A stretch of 64,000 bases of DNA from Agrobacterium larrymoorei (GTDB lineage: Bacteria > Pseudomonadota > Alphaproteobacteria > Rhizobiales > Rhizobiaceae). Below the pieces are notes generated by a model. It had not been told where the DNA came from, ran no database searches, and saw only the letters and a list, made by a program, of their open reading frames with translations. Positions 10,989 through 20,438 of the stretch are shown here, in pieces. The DNA is taken from the NCBI RefSeq assembly GCF_005145045.1, contig NZ_CP039692.1, forward strand, positions 860,001 to 924,000, in the 5' to 3' direction. The position numbers were made by a program, and so were the translations under genes. The stretch's first letter is position 1. Each line of letters begins with the position of its first letter.

Positions 10989-12062
10989 CTAACGGCCATC
11001 CGCAAGCTGCGGGTGGCCGTTTTTGCTTGGTGCCACCAGCTTCCAGACCTGCCTCTCCCGCCATGCCAGCGGGCTCATGCCGGTTATCCGCCGAAACTCC
11101 CTGTTGAAATTGGACTTCGTCTGGAAACCGCTTTCCAGCATGACGGCAGTTACGGATTGATCCGTTTCTTCCAAAAGCTGGCACGCTTCGCGAATGCGCA
11201 ACTGGTTGACAAATTGAGACACATTGCCGCCTGTGGCCCGATTGATGGCAACCGAGATTGCCCGGCTGGGCAGCCCCAGCTTTCGCGAAAGCCGCGAAAG
11301 GCTGAGGTTCTCGTCGCGATACACTTTCTGCCGCGCCATCAGGTCTTCGAGTTTCAACATGATATCCTGATCTTCCGCGCTGGCAGCGATAGCGGCAACC
11401 TCCGTGTCCGCTTCAAGCGCCGCCCCTTTGGACTTGCTTTCACCCGCCATCCAGGCCGTTAGGCCGATGAGCAAAAGGCCGAGCAGATTGCCATTGCTGA
11501 CGATGATCGCAGCCTTATCCCCACTCGCCCACTGGAAATCGACAAGAACCAGCACATCGAATGTGGCCGAGAGGCACAGAGCGCTGGCGGCAATATAGAT
11601 AGCGGCATGCGCCTTTGCTGCACTTGAGAACTGCGCATCTTCCAGCCCGTCCGGACCCCGGCGACCGAGCAGTACGATAGCGACGGCGTAACCAACGAAC
11701 AGTGCGATCAGCAGAAAATCAATGGAAACCGGCAAAACCAGCCGCGCAAAAACGATAAGGGCAGGCGGCAGGGCATAGCCGATCCAGACAAGCTTCGGTG
11801 CGTGCGGCCGAGGATCGATCAGGGTCCTGAAACTGGAATAGACCAGTGGCGGCAGCAGGGAGGCGATGACCGGCAGAACTATTTTAAGCCAGGTAATGTC
11901 GTAGCCCCAACGCAGGCCGACCAAAACGGATTGTATCGCCGTAAGACCGATCAGCGCGAGAAAGGCGTAATTCGATCTGGCCTCTCCATTCCTGCGGAAA
12001 ATCGAAACCAGCATCAGCGCGAGAAGAAGCGCGACAACAAAAGGGAGAGGAACGAAAATCAC
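10989..12062 (-). CDS. Membrane-anchored AraC-family transcriptional regulator
   Basis: The 357-residue protein has about seven hydrophobic segments in its first 210 residues, starting FVPLPFVVALLLALML, and a C-terminal AraC/XylS double helix-turn-helix (about 255-345) with LSRLSRKLGLPSRAISVAIN and VMLESGFQTKSNFNREF. The start is GTG 12062, with an AGGATGG upstream; no ATG fits the first membrane segment better. It is convergent with the TRAP gene and divergent from the alpha/beta hydrolase, which is a candidate target. The signal sensed is unknown. Confidence 0.85.
   Translation of the reverse strand: MIFVPLPFVVALLLALMLVSIFRRNGEARSNYAFLALIGLTAIQSVLVGLRWGYDITWLKIVLPVIASLLPPLVYSSFRTLIDPRPHAPKLVWIGYALPPALIVFARLVLPVSIDFLLIALFVGYAVAIVLLGRRGPDGLEDAQFSSAAKAHAAIYIAASALCLSATFDVLVLVDFQWASGDKAAIIVSNGNLLGLLLIGLTAWMAGESKSKGAALEADTEVAAIAASAEDQDIMLKLEDLMARQKVYRDENLSLSRLSRKLGLPSRAISVAINRATGGNVSQFVNQLRIREACQLLEETDQSVTAVMLESGFQTKSNFNREFRRITGMSPLAWRERQVWKLVAPSKNGHPQLADGR
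10991..11026 (+). terminator. Rho-independent terminator of the TRAP binding-protein gene
   Basis: Arms AACGGCCATCCGC (10991-11003) and GCGGGTGGCCGTT (11009-11021), with one T-G pair and a 5-base loop, are followed by a T-run. It overlaps the 3' end of the convergent AraC-type gene. Confidence 0.85.
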
Positions 12063-12200
12063 AAAATGCCATCCTGTCGAGCGTCGTTTCCATCTTCATG
12101 GACCAGATCGCGTTATGGCACGACCTCAAACATGTTTCAGGACGTAAAAACGTTGGGATCGATGCAGTTTTAGCTCGTTAGCAACCCAACGAGGCTTCTC

Positions 12201-13286
12201 ATGCGAACTCTTTTTTCAGTCTCAGCAATCCTTCTTTCAACGCTCGGCGTGCAAATGGCCCATGCCGAAAGTGCAGTCGGTACAAGCGAGATACCCCTCC
12301 ACTCAGCGTCCCGCAACAGAGACCTTACGGTTACGCTTTGGTATCCGTCCGATGGCAATGGCGAAAAAATCTCTGTCGGCGAGAACCGAATATTCGAGGG
12401 CACGCCAGCATTTCGCGACGCTTCCATTCAACCCGGCCAGAAGCCTTTGATCCTGCTGTCGCATGGCTCCGGCTCCCGCGGTACAGCGCTTTCGTGGATT
12501 GCGTCAGCCCTCGTGGAACAGGGCTTCATTGTTGCCGCACCTGATCATCCCGGCACGACGAGCGGCGATTCCACTCCGCAGGACACGCCGAAAATCTGGG
12601 AGAGAACGGACGACATATCGACCATCATTACTAAGCTGACGACCAACAAAGCCTGGTCCGCTTCCATCGATAAAAGTCGTATCGGCGTCCTCGGCTTCTC
12701 TCTGGGCGGCAGCACGGCGATGGAGCTTGCAGGCGCACGCGCAAGCCTGGATGACTATGTCAAATATTGCATGGATTACGCCAGTTCCATGGATTGCGAG
12801 TGGTTTTCCGGCGGCGTCGGCTACAAGAATGGCGAGCGGGTCAATGTGCCGAAACTCGATCTTCGTGATGTGGACAAGGTTCGCTTCGAGCAATCCAACC
12901 ACGACACCCGTATCAAGGCCGCTGTTCTGGTCGATCCCGGTCTGGAGGTGGCTTTCACCAAGGATAGCCTGAAGAACATCGACATTCCGCTCAGCTTCAT
13001 CAATCTCGGCTCAGTAGGCCAAATCCCGGTCTCGGTTCTATCGGACCAACTGGCCAGGGACGTGCCGAACGCCCGATATGCGCAGGTAAACGGTTCCGAC
13101 CATTTCAGCTTCCTGCCCGTCTGCAAGCCGGGCTCTACGGAACTTCTCAAATCTGTGGGCGAGAAAGATCCGATCTGCAATCCGGCAAGCGACAGAGATA
13201 GACGCGATATTCAAGCTGAGTTGAAGCGTCTGATCGTCACCGAATTTCAGTCGATGCTTGGAGGCCGCAAACAGGCCGTGAATTGA
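12201..13286 (+). CDS. Secreted alpha/beta hydrolase, dienelactone-hydrolase-like
   Basis: The 361-residue protein has an N-terminal signal peptide (MRTLFSVSAILLSTLGVQMAHA) and a hydrolase fold. The nucleophile elbow is GFSLGG with Ser167; D245 in VLVDPG and H301 in GSDHFSF are the candidate Asp and His. The oxyanion region is LLSHGSGSRG. Family members hydrolyse esters or lactones, and the substrate cannot be deduced. It is divergent from the membrane AraC-type regulator with a 138-base gap. Confidence 0.82.
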   Translation: MRTLFSVSAILLSTLGVQMAHAESAVGTSEIPLHSASRNRDLTVTLWYPSDGNGEKISVGENRIFEGTPAFRDASIQPGQKPLILLSHGSGSRGTALSWIASALVEQGFIVAAPDHPGTTSGDSTPQDTPKIWERTDDISTIITKLTTNKAWSASIDKSRIGVLGFSLGGSTAMELAGARASLDDYVKYCMDYASSMDCEWFSGGVGYKNGERVNVPKLDLRDVDKVRFEQSNHDTRIKAAVLVDPGLEVAFTKDSLKNIDIPLSFINLGSVGQIPVSVLSDQLARDVPNARYAQVNGSDHFSFLPVCKPGSTELLKSVGEKDPICNPASDRDRRDIQAELKRLIVTEFQSMLGGRKQAVN

Positions 13287-13340
13287 AATCCTTGCCACCA
13301 TAAAAGACGCTGAAAAACGAACCACATCGAAAAGAGCAGC

Positions 13341-13362
13341 CCCGTATATCCAAAGATACGGG
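13341..13362. repeat. Short inverted repeat downstream of the hydrolase gene
   Basis: Arms CCCGTAT (13341-13347) and ATACGGG (13356-13362) lie in the 210-base gap between the hydrolase and the chemotaxis receptor. There is no T-run; it may be a weak transcript-end hairpin. The rest of the gap is AT-rich and probably holds the receptor promoter. Confidence 0.4.
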
Positions 13363-13496
13363 TATGCTCACATTCATGTCGATAGAAAACAAATCTTACT
13401 TTTAACTGTTTTTTCAAACCTCGATTGCAAAGTCACGCCACGTCAAAAAATAATAACAAACAATGACATAGAAAAAACCGGGGCTTTGGGAAAACC

Positions 13497-16010
13497 ATGT
13501 TTATCGACACCTTGCTGGCGCGCTTCAAGATACAGACGAAAGTCGTCGTCTTCATTGCGCCCTTCATCGCAAGTATTCTGGCCGTAGGATTATCCGGCCT
13601 GTACACCTCCAAGCTGCTTCAGGGGCGCATGGATGTTTCCAACACCGTGCTACAATCCTTGACGGGGTTCAAGGAAGTCTATGGCAGCATGACGTCTTTT
13701 CTTCATGATACGAAGGAAGAGACGCGCGTTACACTGCACAAGCAGATCGATGACCAGATCACTTTCCTGCGCATGACGGGCGATGGCAATGCGCCTGAGA
13801 TCAAGGACGCGGTTGAAAGAACCTCCGTCATCGGTTCGCAGGTGGACGAGCTTTGGTCTGCCTATGAGAAGGAACAGGCGCTGCGCACCAGCATGAGTGC
13901 GGATATGCAGACCATCTCGCGTGAGCTTGCCGGCCTTCTGGCAAACGCCACCAACGTCCGCAACACATTGCAGACGGATGAAACCAAGGCAAAGGGCATG
14001 CTGCGCGAGGCTGACAAGCTGGTGCGCGGCGCAACGCTGATTGCAGCAGTCGTCACGGATTTCAACAAGTCCACGGTGCCGGAAGAGAAGATCGGCGTCG
14101 TCAAGAACGCCATCGGCGATCTTGAAAAGACCGCCAAAGACCTTGCTTCCATCGCAACCGTCGATCAGAAGATGGTCATAGACCAGATCGTCGAAAACGT
14201 TGCGCAGATTCGTCAGCAGCTGAACATTGGCGTCGTCAACGACGCGACGGTTGGCGCAATCGATCAGGCCGTCAACATCATGCGCCCGGCAACCATTCGT
14301 CTGCAGGGTTTCGCGACGGTAAAATCGCGACAGGCTACGGAAGTCTTCGGCAAACTCGACGGGCAGATCGAACCCGCCACCAATTTTCTGGCAACCGCGC
14401 GGCAGATTGCGGATGATGCCAAAAACCTCGAACTGGGCATGGCAAGCTACGTCGCCACCCCCACCAAGGCGACGCTCGATCAATTCCGCGACATGGTTTT
14501 CCGTCTGACCGTTTCCGCAGGCTCCGTCATGTCGGACAAGACCATGTCCGAGAGCGCACAGAAGACCGCCTCTTCCATCGATGCTCTCTCCACCAAACTG
14601 GAGAAAAGCGCTATCGATCTGCTAGCCATGTTCCAGCAGCGCCAGGCCACTTTCGGTAAGGCGACCGAAGAGATCGGCCACGTCTGGAACGATCTGACCA
14701 AGTTCTCCGAAGCGCAGCGCATCGCGGCGGATGCCGAGCGCGGCAAGGCGGACGGTATCTCGCTATCTGCAATGCTGATCGGCGTACTCGTTGCCATTTT
14801 TGCCGGTATCGGTCTTGTCATGACCTTCAAGGGCCCGATCCTCAACATCGTCAACGCCATGAAGCGTCTCGCAACGGGCGATGTGAACGTGCCGCTGAAC
14901 GGCAAGGACCGTTATGACGAGATCGGCGACATGGCGCGTGCGCTCGAAGTGTTCAAGGAAAATGCCGAGCAGCGCAACCGCCTGGAGGCACAGACCGAAG
15001 AGCAGCGCGCTGCGGCTGAAGCTGAGCGCCAGATGAACGACGCCGAGCGCAAGGAACTGGATCGCCAGATCCAGTTCGCCGTTTCGGCACTGGCGGGCGG
15101 TCTCGAACGCCTGTCGGCTGGCGATATTTCCACGACTATCGACACACCGTTCAGTGGCCAGCTTGAGCAACTGCGCGTCGATTTCAACCAGTCCATGCTG
15201 CGCCTCCGCCAGACAATCGGCGGCATTCAGGATAATGTTGGCGCCATCCGCGGCAATGTTCAGCAGATGTCCGCCTCCGCTCTCGATCTGTCCCGACGCA
15301 CGGAGCGTCAGGCAGCATCGCTTGAGGAGACTGCGGCGGCTGTGGATGAGGTGAACTCCAACATGCGCAATGCGGTGGACCGTGCGCGGGAAGCCAATAG
15401 CATTGTCGACAATACCCGCCGCAACACGGAAGAGTCGCTGACAATCGTGCGCAACGCCGTGACGGCAATGGAGCGGATCGAATCCGCCTCGCAGACCATC
15501 GGCAACATCATCGAAGTCATCGACTCCATCTCGTTCCAGACCAACCTGCTCGCGCTGAATGCAGGCGTGGAAGCAGCCCGCGCGGGAGAGGCCGGAAAGG
15601 GCTTTGCCGTCGTGGCGCATGAGGTGCGTGAACTGGCGCAGAGATCGGCAAACGCCGCGAAAGAAATTCGCGAGTTGATTGCGGTTTCGACGCGCGAGGT
15701 TTCTGCAGGCTCCAGCCTCGTTTCACAGACCGGAGATGCATTGGCGCAGATCGGCGTTCAGATTTCTCACGTCAGCGAGCATGTTCACCAGATCACGCAG
15801 GCAACGCAGGATCAGGCCGTCGCGCTTCAGCAGATCAACAACTCCGTGGGAGAGGTTGACCTTCTGACACAGCAGAACGCGGCGATGGTGGAAGAGACGA
15901 GTGCTGCGACCCAGCAGCTCAACACCGAAACCGACCAGTTGCTGCAACTGCTGGAGCAATTCCGCCTGGCGACGGGCGGCGGGCGGGCAGACACACGCTA
16001 CGCAGCCTGA
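13497..16010 (+). CDS. Methyl-accepting chemotaxis protein
   Basis: The 837-residue transmembrane receptor feeds the CheA/CheW pathway. It has an N-terminal membrane helix (about 18-40), a long helical periplasmic sensor (about 41-418), a second helix (about 420-442), HAMP domains after it (about 443-495 and a second near 525-575), and the signalling domain (about 594-820). The hairpin tip IEVIDSISFQTNLLALNAG is intact. The C-terminus ends DTRYAA with no CheR/CheB-binding pentapeptide. The ligand is unknown. No che genes are nearby. Confidence 0.95.
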   Translation: MFIDTLLARFKIQTKVVVFIAPFIASILAVGLSGLYTSKLLQGRMDVSNTVLQSLTGFKEVYGSMTSFLHDTKEETRVTLHKQIDDQITFLRMTGDGNAPEIKDAVERTSVIGSQVDELWSAYEKEQALRTSMSADMQTISRELAGLLANATNVRNTLQTDETKAKGMLREADKLVRGATLIAAVVTDFNKSTVPEEKIGVVKNAIGDLEKTAKDLASIATVDQKMVIDQIVENVAQIRQQLNIGVVNDATVGAIDQAVNIMRPATIRLQGFATVKSRQATEVFGKLDGQIEPATNFLATARQIADDAKNLELGMASYVATPTKATLDQFRDMVFRLTVSAGSVMSDKTMSESAQKTASSIDALSTKLEKSAIDLLAMFQQRQATFGKATEEIGHVWNDLTKFSEAQRIAADAERGKADGISLSAMLIGVLVAIFAGIGLVMTFKGPILNIVNAMKRLATGDVNVPLNGKDRYDEIGDMARALEVFKENAEQRNRLEAQTEEQRAAAEAERQMNDAERKELDRQIQFAVSALAGGLERLSAGDISTTIDTPFSGQLEQLRVDFNQSMLRLRQTIGGIQDNVGAIRGNVQQMSASALDLSRRTERQAASLEETAAAVDEVNSNMRNAVDRAREANSIVDNTRRNTEESLTIVRNAVTAMERIESASQTIGNIIEVIDSISFQTNLLALNAGVEAARAGEAGKGFAVVAHEVRELAQRSANAAKEIRELIAVSTREVSAGSSLVSQTGDALAQIGVQISHVSEHVHQITQATQDQAVALQQINNSVGEVDLLTQQNAAMVEETSAATQQLNTETDQLLQLLEQFRLATGGGRADTRYAA

Positions 16011-16019
16011 TGACCACCA

Positions 16020-16051
16020 AGGCCCGGTTAAACGACCGGGCCTATTCTTTT
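16020..16051. terminator. Terminator between the receptor and GNAT genes
   Basis: Arms AGGCCCGGT (16020-16028) and ACCGGGCCT (16035-16043), with a 6-base loop, are followed by a T-rich stretch. It overlaps the stop of the convergent GNAT gene. Confidence 0.78.
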
Positions 16052-16555
16052 ATAGAAGAACGTCGTGTTGCAGAAACCGCCATCCGGGAACAAGGCGAAA
16101 TCCGGGATGACACCGACACGCTCCCAGCCGAAGCGGGGGTATATGCTTTCCGCTTCGCTTCCCGTGGCCGTATCCAGCACAAGCAATGTGCGCCCACGGC
16201 GCCCTGCTTCCGCCTCCACGCATTCCACCAGCTTGCGCGATAGACCCTTGCCACGCGCGCTGCGGTGAACGAGCAGCTTCATGAGATCGCCGCGATGCGG
16301 CTGGTTCGGCTTCGTTGCCAGCCCCACTTGCACCGTTCCCACCACTTTACCATCCAGTTCCGCAATGGCATGGATGACCCGGCCCTGAGAGACAGCTGCG
16401 GCGACATCGCTCCAGAATTCGCGAGCGTCTTCCGGTGTAAAAGGCAGCATGAAACCCACGGATGCACCGCCGTTCACGCAGTCCGATAGAACCTCGCAGA
16501 GTTCCGGCAAAGCATCCAGCGTCTGCTGCTTGTCCAGTATTCGAATGGTCGTCAT
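16028..16555 (-). CDS. GNAT-family N-acetyltransferase
   Basis: The 175-residue protein has the GNAT acetyl-CoA motif LLVHRSARGKGLSRKLVE (about 93-110) and the preceding strand VVGTVQVGLA. The acceptor substrate is unknown. The start is ATG. It is downstream of the XRE-cupin gene by 12 bases and probably co-transcribed with it, so it may be under that regulator's control. Confidence 0.85.
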   Translation of the reverse strand: MTTIRILDKQQTLDALPELCEVLSDCVNGGASVGFMLPFTPEDAREFWSDVAAAVSQGRVIHAIAELDGKVVGTVQVGLATKPNQPHRGDLMKLLVHRSARGKGLSRKLVECVEAEAGRRGRTLLVLDTATGSEAESIYPRFGWERVGVIPDFALFPDGGFCNTTFFYKRIGPVV

Positions 16556-16567
16556 TTAAAGCTCCGA

Positions 16568-17149
16568 TTATACACGTTTTCTCTGGTCCAGCACCACGGC
16601 ATAGCGGGCTGGACTGGTTGCTGGATTGTGGAAGATGTGCCCCTCGCCAACGGGCATGAACAGGCAGTCGCCCGGGCCGAGGCTATGGATTTCCTCACCA
16701 AGCGTCATGTCCAACTGCCCTTCGAAAAGCCAGACATATTGGGTCATGCCATTGCTTGCTGCATGGGGCGGAAAACTGACCCGCGCGCCGCCAGGAAGGC
16801 TGACCTCCACGATATCGACGTCGGAACCCACCCGCGGCGGTGAAATTGCGCGGCGGACATACCCCGTTTCAGGGTCTTTCCAGGTAGGCTGCTCGGCGCG
16901 TCGCACCAATGGAGAAATTTGCTGTTCCTGCTCGGCAAAGAAGCCGGAGAGAGAAAGCCCGAGGGCCGCACATATCCGAGCCAGCAAAGACGCCGTCGGG
17001 CTCGCTTCCCCGCGCTCGATACGCGAAATCATGGCGCGGCTGACACCGGACGCAGTCGCAAGCTGATCAAGCGTCAACCCACTAGCCTCGCGAAGCTGCC
17101 TAAGTCGTTCCGCGGTAGCGGACTCAAAAGAACTGTTTTCGTTTTCCAT
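16568..17149 (-). CDS. XRE-family regulator with C-terminal cupin sensor
   Basis: The 193-residue protein has an N-terminal helix-turn-helix (about 13-65, LDQLATASGVSRAMISRIER) and a C-terminal cupin-2 domain with SLGPGDCLFMPVGEGHIF. Proteins of this layout usually repress small catabolic or transport operons and bind the effector in the cupin. Its start codon sits inside a 33-base palindrome, suggesting autoregulation. It is followed by a GNAT gene 12 bases away. Confidence 0.88.
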   Translation of the reverse strand: MENENSSFESATAERLRQLREASGLTLDQLATASGVSRAMISRIERGEASPTASLLARICAALGLSLSGFFAEQEQQISPLVRRAEQPTWKDPETGYVRRAISPPRVGSDVDIVEVSLPGGARVSFPPHAASNGMTQYVWLFEGQLDMTLGEEIHSLGPGDCLFMPVGEGHIFHNPATSPARYAVVLDQRKRV

Positions 17150-17178
17150 TATAGGAGATTTAAATTATCTTATAATGG
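17146..17178. promoter_or_regulatory. Palindrome overlapping the XRE-cupin start codon
   Basis: Outer arms CCATTATA and TATAATGG flank a central ATTTAAAT over 33 bases, with a few mismatches between. The XRE start codon is within the outer arm and no Shine-Dalgarno is visible. This is a candidate autoregulatory operator; binding is inferred only from symmetry and position. Confidence 0.55.
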
Positions 17179-17183
17179 AGTCA

Positions 17184-17223
17184 AGAGACAAAAAAAGCCG
17201 GAGACTGATTTCGCAGCTCCGGC
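17184..17223 (-). terminator. Terminator of the ugpBAEC operon
   Basis: On the minus strand, arms GCCGGAG and CTCCGGC (17197-17203 and 17217-17223) are followed by a run of seven or more T residues, 18 bases past the ugpC stop. Confidence 0.85.
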
Positions 17224-17240
17224 CTGAAAACTGGACTTAA

Positions 17241-18347
17241 TCAGACGCCAGCATATTCAACAGACGCCGCCTGCACCTGCTGCGCCTCTAGTTTCGTCGT
17301 AATGCGCTTGCCGCTTTCGGCGTCGAAGAAGTGCAGCTTTTCCGGGTTGATCGTCAGGGCGAAGTTTTCGGGCATACCGAGTTCAGCCGAGAGCGCTACC
17401 GTCACGGATTGATCGCCGACCGTACCGTGGACGAGGCGTTGGGAGCCGAGTTCTTCAATGTAATCCACGCGGAACGGCAGGGTCGGTTCATTATCCTTGG
17501 CAATGCGCAGATCTTCTGCGCGCATACCGACAGTGACCGGGCCAGATGTTGGGGCTACGCCGTTCAGCGACAGCATGGCAGGGCCAATTGCAAGGCGGTC
17601 GCCATGAAGTTCACCGGACACGAGGTTCATGGCGGGGGAGCCGATGAAGCTTGCGACGAAGGTGGAGGCCGGGGTGTGGTAGACCTCCAGCGGTGCGCCG
17701 ATCTGTTCGATGCGTCCGGCGTTGAGCACGACGAGGCGGTCGGCCAGCGTCATGGCTTCCAGCTGGTCGTGCGTGACATAGATGGAAGTGGTGCCAAGGC
17801 GGCGCTGAAGGCGCTTGATTTCACCGCGCATGGAGACGCGCAACTTCGCATCGAGATTGGAGAGCGGCTCATCGAAGAGGAAGGCCGCGGGTTTGCGCAC
17901 AATGGCGCGGCCCATGGCCACGCGCTGGCGCTGACCGCCGGAAAGGGCGCGGGGCTTGCGCTCCAGATAGGGCTCCAGCTGAAGCATGCGGGCGGCTTCG
18001 GCAACACGCGCGTCGATCTCGGACTTCGGCGTCTTGCGGTTCTTCAATCCGTATTCCAGATTTTCGCGCACCGACATGTGCGGATAGAGCGCGTAGTTCT
18101 GAAACACCATGGCGATGTCACGGTCGGCGGGTTCGACGTCGTTGACGACGCGGTTGCCGATTGAGACCTTGCCTTCGGAAATTTCTTCCAGCCCTGCCAC
18201 CATGCGCAGCAGCGTGGACTTGCCGCAGCCGGAGGGGCCGACGAGGACGATGAACTCACCGTCCTTGATCGCGATATCCACGCTGTGGACGGCGCGCATG
18301 CCATTGGAGTAATCCTTGCAGACCTGACTGATTTCGATTTCGGCCAT
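17241..18347 (-). CDS. ugpC: Glycerol-3-phosphate ABC transporter ATP-binding protein UgpC
   Basis: UgpC is the cytoplasmic ATPase of the importer. The 368-residue protein has Walker A GPSGCGKS (about 37-44), signature LSGGQRQR (about 135-142), Walker [13 protein letters not shown] (about 154-165) and a C-terminal OB-like regulatory domain typical of the MalK/UgpC class. It is the last gene of ugpB-ugpA-ugpE-ugpC and is followed by a terminator. MalK-like ATPases can be shared between transporters; the Ugp assignment rests on the operon. Confidence 0.92.
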   Translation of the reverse strand: MAEIEISQVCKDYSNGMRAVHSVDIAIKDGEFIVLVGPSGCGKSTLLRMVAGLEEISEGKVSIGNRVVNDVEPADRDIAMVFQNYALYPHMSVRENLEYGLKNRKTPKSEIDARVAEAARMLQLEPYLERKPRALSGGQRQRVAMGRAIVRKPAAFLFDEPLSNLDAKLRVSMRGEIKRLQRRLGTTSIYVTHDQLEAMTLADRLVVLNAGRIEQIGAPLEVYHTPASTFVASFIGSPAMNLVSGELHGDRLAIGPAMLSLNGVAPTSGPVTVGMRAEDLRIAKDNEPTLPFRVDYIEELGSQRLVHGTVGDQSVTVALSAELGMPENFALTINPEKLHFFDAESGKRITTKLEAQQVQAASVEYAGV

Positions 18348-18358
18348 TGTCGTTGTCC

Positions 18359-19201
18359 TTATTTATCGCTTTCGGTGAGGCCCTTGATGAACCAGCTCTG
18401 GAAGATCACGACGATCGCCACAGGCGGCAGCATGGCCAGAACGGCAAGTGCGAAAGCTTCGTTGTAATCGGGAATTTGCGAACCGATCCAGACCTGCAGG
18501 ATCGACTTTACACCGCGGATGAGCGTGAAAAAGCGCTCGTCGTTCGTCATCAGCAATGGCCAGAGATACTGGTTCCAGCCATAGACGAACATAATGATGA
18601 AGATGGCCGCCATCATCGTTTTGGAGATTGGGATGAGCACGTCGATGAGGAATTTCCAGGGACCGGCGCCATCGATGCGCGCAGCTTCCAGCAACTCATC
18701 GGGAACCGATTTGAAGAACTGCCGAAAATAGAAAGTACCTGTTGCGGACGCCAGAAGCGGCACGATGAGGCCGGTATAGGAGTTCAGCAGCCCTAGTTTG
18801 CTCATGACTTCATAGGACGGCATGATGCGCACTTCGAGGGGCAGCAGCAGCGTCGTGAAGATGATCCAGAAGGCGAAGGTGGCAAAACGGAAGCGGAAAT
18901 AGACGATGGCATAGGCCGCCATCATCGACAGTACGATTTTGCCGACCGCGAAGCCAACGCCGAGGATCAGCGAGTTGATCATCATGTTGAAGCCGGTGAC
19001 CTGCCCGGTGAAGCCGCCACGCTGCGTCAGCACCTTGTCGTAGGTGGCAACGAAGTTATCGCCCGGCATCAACGCCAGACCATTCATATGGATATCCGCC
19101 GCCGTATGGGTGGACGTCATGAAGGCGACGATCACCGGCAGGACCAAAAAAAGCGATCCGACGATCAGGATCAGATGGTCGAGAGGTTTGGTTTTGTACA
19201 T
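18359..19201 (-). CDS. ugpE: Glycerol-3-phosphate ABC transporter permease UgpE
   Basis: The 280-residue inner-membrane permease has about six transmembrane helices and the EAA loop [17 protein letters not shown] (about 181-197) that contacts the ATPase. The start is ATG 19201. It lies 10 bases after ugpA and 11 bases before ugpC. Confidence 0.92.
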   Translation of the reverse strand: MYKTKPLDHLILIVGSLFLVLPVIVAFMTSTHTAADIHMNGLALMPGDNFVATYDKVLTQRGGFTGQVTGFNMMINSLILGVGFAVGKIVLSMMAAYAIVYFRFRFATFAFWIIFTTLLLPLEVRIMPSYEVMSKLGLLNSYTGLIVPLLASATGTFYFRQFFKSVPDELLEAARIDGAGPWKFLIDVLIPISKTMMAAIFIIMFVYGWNQYLWPLLMTNDERFFTLIRGVKSILQVWIGSQIPDYNEAFALAVLAMLPPVAIVVIFQSWFIKGLTESDK

Positions 19202-19211
19202 ATCTCAGCCC

Positions 19212-20183
19212 TCAACCGTAATGGATGCGTTTTTCGAGGAAGCGGAACTGCAGCACCGTCAGCACGAAGACGACGATCATGAGGATGACCGACTGCGCAG
19301 AGGAGCCGCCAATGTCGTTGCCACGGAAGCCATCCAGAAACACCTTGTAGACAAGCGTGATCGGATTGTTGGCGGCCTTGTCTTTCACCACAACGTCGAT
19401 GACTGCGAACGTATCGAACAGTGCGTAAGTGACGTTGATGATGAGGAGGAAGAAGGCCGTCGGCATCAGAAGCGGCATGATGACCGTCCAGAAACGGCGG
19501 AAGCCGGAGTGGCAATCGAGGTAAGCCGCTTCCCGAACGGAGACCGGCACGGCCTGGAGGCCAGACAGGAAGAAGATGAAATTGTACGGGATTTGCTTCC
19601 AGATGGAGATAACGGTCATGGCGAAAGCGGTGTCGAAATAATTGACGCCGACCTGCATGTGCCAGCCGAAGAAGGACATGATCTTGACGAAAGGTCCGAT
19701 GTGCTGGTCGAAGAACATCATGCCGATCAAGCCCGCAACGGGTGGGGCGATGGCGTAGACCGAAATCAGCATCGTCTTATAGGCAGAAGAGCCGCGAATG
19801 ACCGCATCCGCCTTGACCGCCAGCAGAAGACCGATGCCCATGGCAAAGACCGTGACGATTGCGGTGAAGACCGCGGTGAACCGTGCGGCGCTGAGATATT
19901 CCGAGCTGAACAGCGCATCCGTGTAATTGGACATGCCGACGAAAGTGGATCCGAAGCCGAAGGGGTCTTCCAGATAGAAGGACGACTGAACAGCCTGCAC
20001 GGAGGGCCAGTAAAAGAAAATGAAAATCACCGCGAGCTGCGGCGCCAGAAACAGATAGGGCAGCGCGGGAGAGGAAAACTGCACGCGCTTGGCAGTCTCA
20101 GCCTCGACAGGGCGTTTCTTGGCCCTTGAGGCCAGGCCCGGAATGAAACGGGTGAGACTCGGTTGAGAGGGAACGTAGGCCAC
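19212..20183 (-). CDS. ugpA: Glycerol-3-phosphate ABC transporter permease UgpA
   Basis: The 323-residue permease has six predicted membrane helices, the first at about 44-65, and an EAA-like loop VREAAYLDCHSGFRRFW. The start is GTG 20183, with GAAGG upstream. It is separated from ugpB by a 255-base gap holding a palindromic repeat, which probably lowers expression of the membrane components relative to the binding protein. Confidence 0.9.
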   Translation of the reverse strand: MAYVPSQPSLTRFIPGLASRAKKRPVEAETAKRVQFSSPALPYLFLAPQLAVIFIFFYWPSVQAVQSSFYLEDPFGFGSTFVGMSNYTDALFSSEYLSAARFTAVFTAIVTVFAMGIGLLLAVKADAVIRGSSAYKTMLISVYAIAPPVAGLIGMMFFDQHIGPFVKIMSFFGWHMQVGVNYFDTAFAMTVISIWKQIPYNFIFFLSGLQAVPVSVREAAYLDCHSGFRRFWTVIMPLLMPTAFFLLIINVTYALFDTFAVIDVVVKDKAANNPITLVYKVFLDGFRGNDIGGSSAQSVILMIVVFVLTVLQFRFLEKRIHYG

Positions 20184-20269
20184 GCTCGCAAACCTTCATG
20201 GGTTGTGGACTCTGCTTCAGTGTAGAAGGTCGGTCCGGGATTAGAATGAAGCGCTGCACTCCCGCTCGG

Positions 20270-20356
20270 CGTCATCCTCGGCCTTGAGCCGAGGATCCAT
20301 CCACGTCGCGACATCGGGAACGTCAGTGGATGCTCGGGTCAAGCCCCAGCATGACG
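20270..20356. repeat. Palindromic intergenic repeat, copy A (ugpB-ugpA)
   Basis: The element begins CGTCATCCTCGG and ends in ATGACG. It contains the hairpin CCTCGGC/GCCGAGG around CTTGA, then GGATCCA and a second hairpin region. Its architecture matches copy B at 35209. It resembles the RIME-like repeats of Rhizobiaceae. Confidence 0.75.
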
Positions 20357-20390
20357 GAGTTTTTGGCATGCCTTGCAAACACCCAACGGA

Positions 20391-20415
20391 CCTCCCCTCA
20401 TCATGAAGGGAGGTT
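20391..20415. repeat. Inverted repeat just after ugpB
   Basis: Arms ACCTCCC (20391-20397) and GGGAGGT (20409-20415) bracket a nearly symmetrical TCATCATGA. It lies 24 bases past the ugpB stop and may stabilise the ugpB mRNA 3' end. There is no T-run. Confidence 0.55.
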
Positions 20416-20438
20416 CGCAGGCCGAAGTATCAAGCTAA

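Noticed and set aside
19044..20129. A 361-residue plus-strand reading frame opposite ugpA and ugpE
   Set aside because: It is His/Asp/Glu-rich, as expected for the reverse of membrane-protein genes, and spans two real genes.
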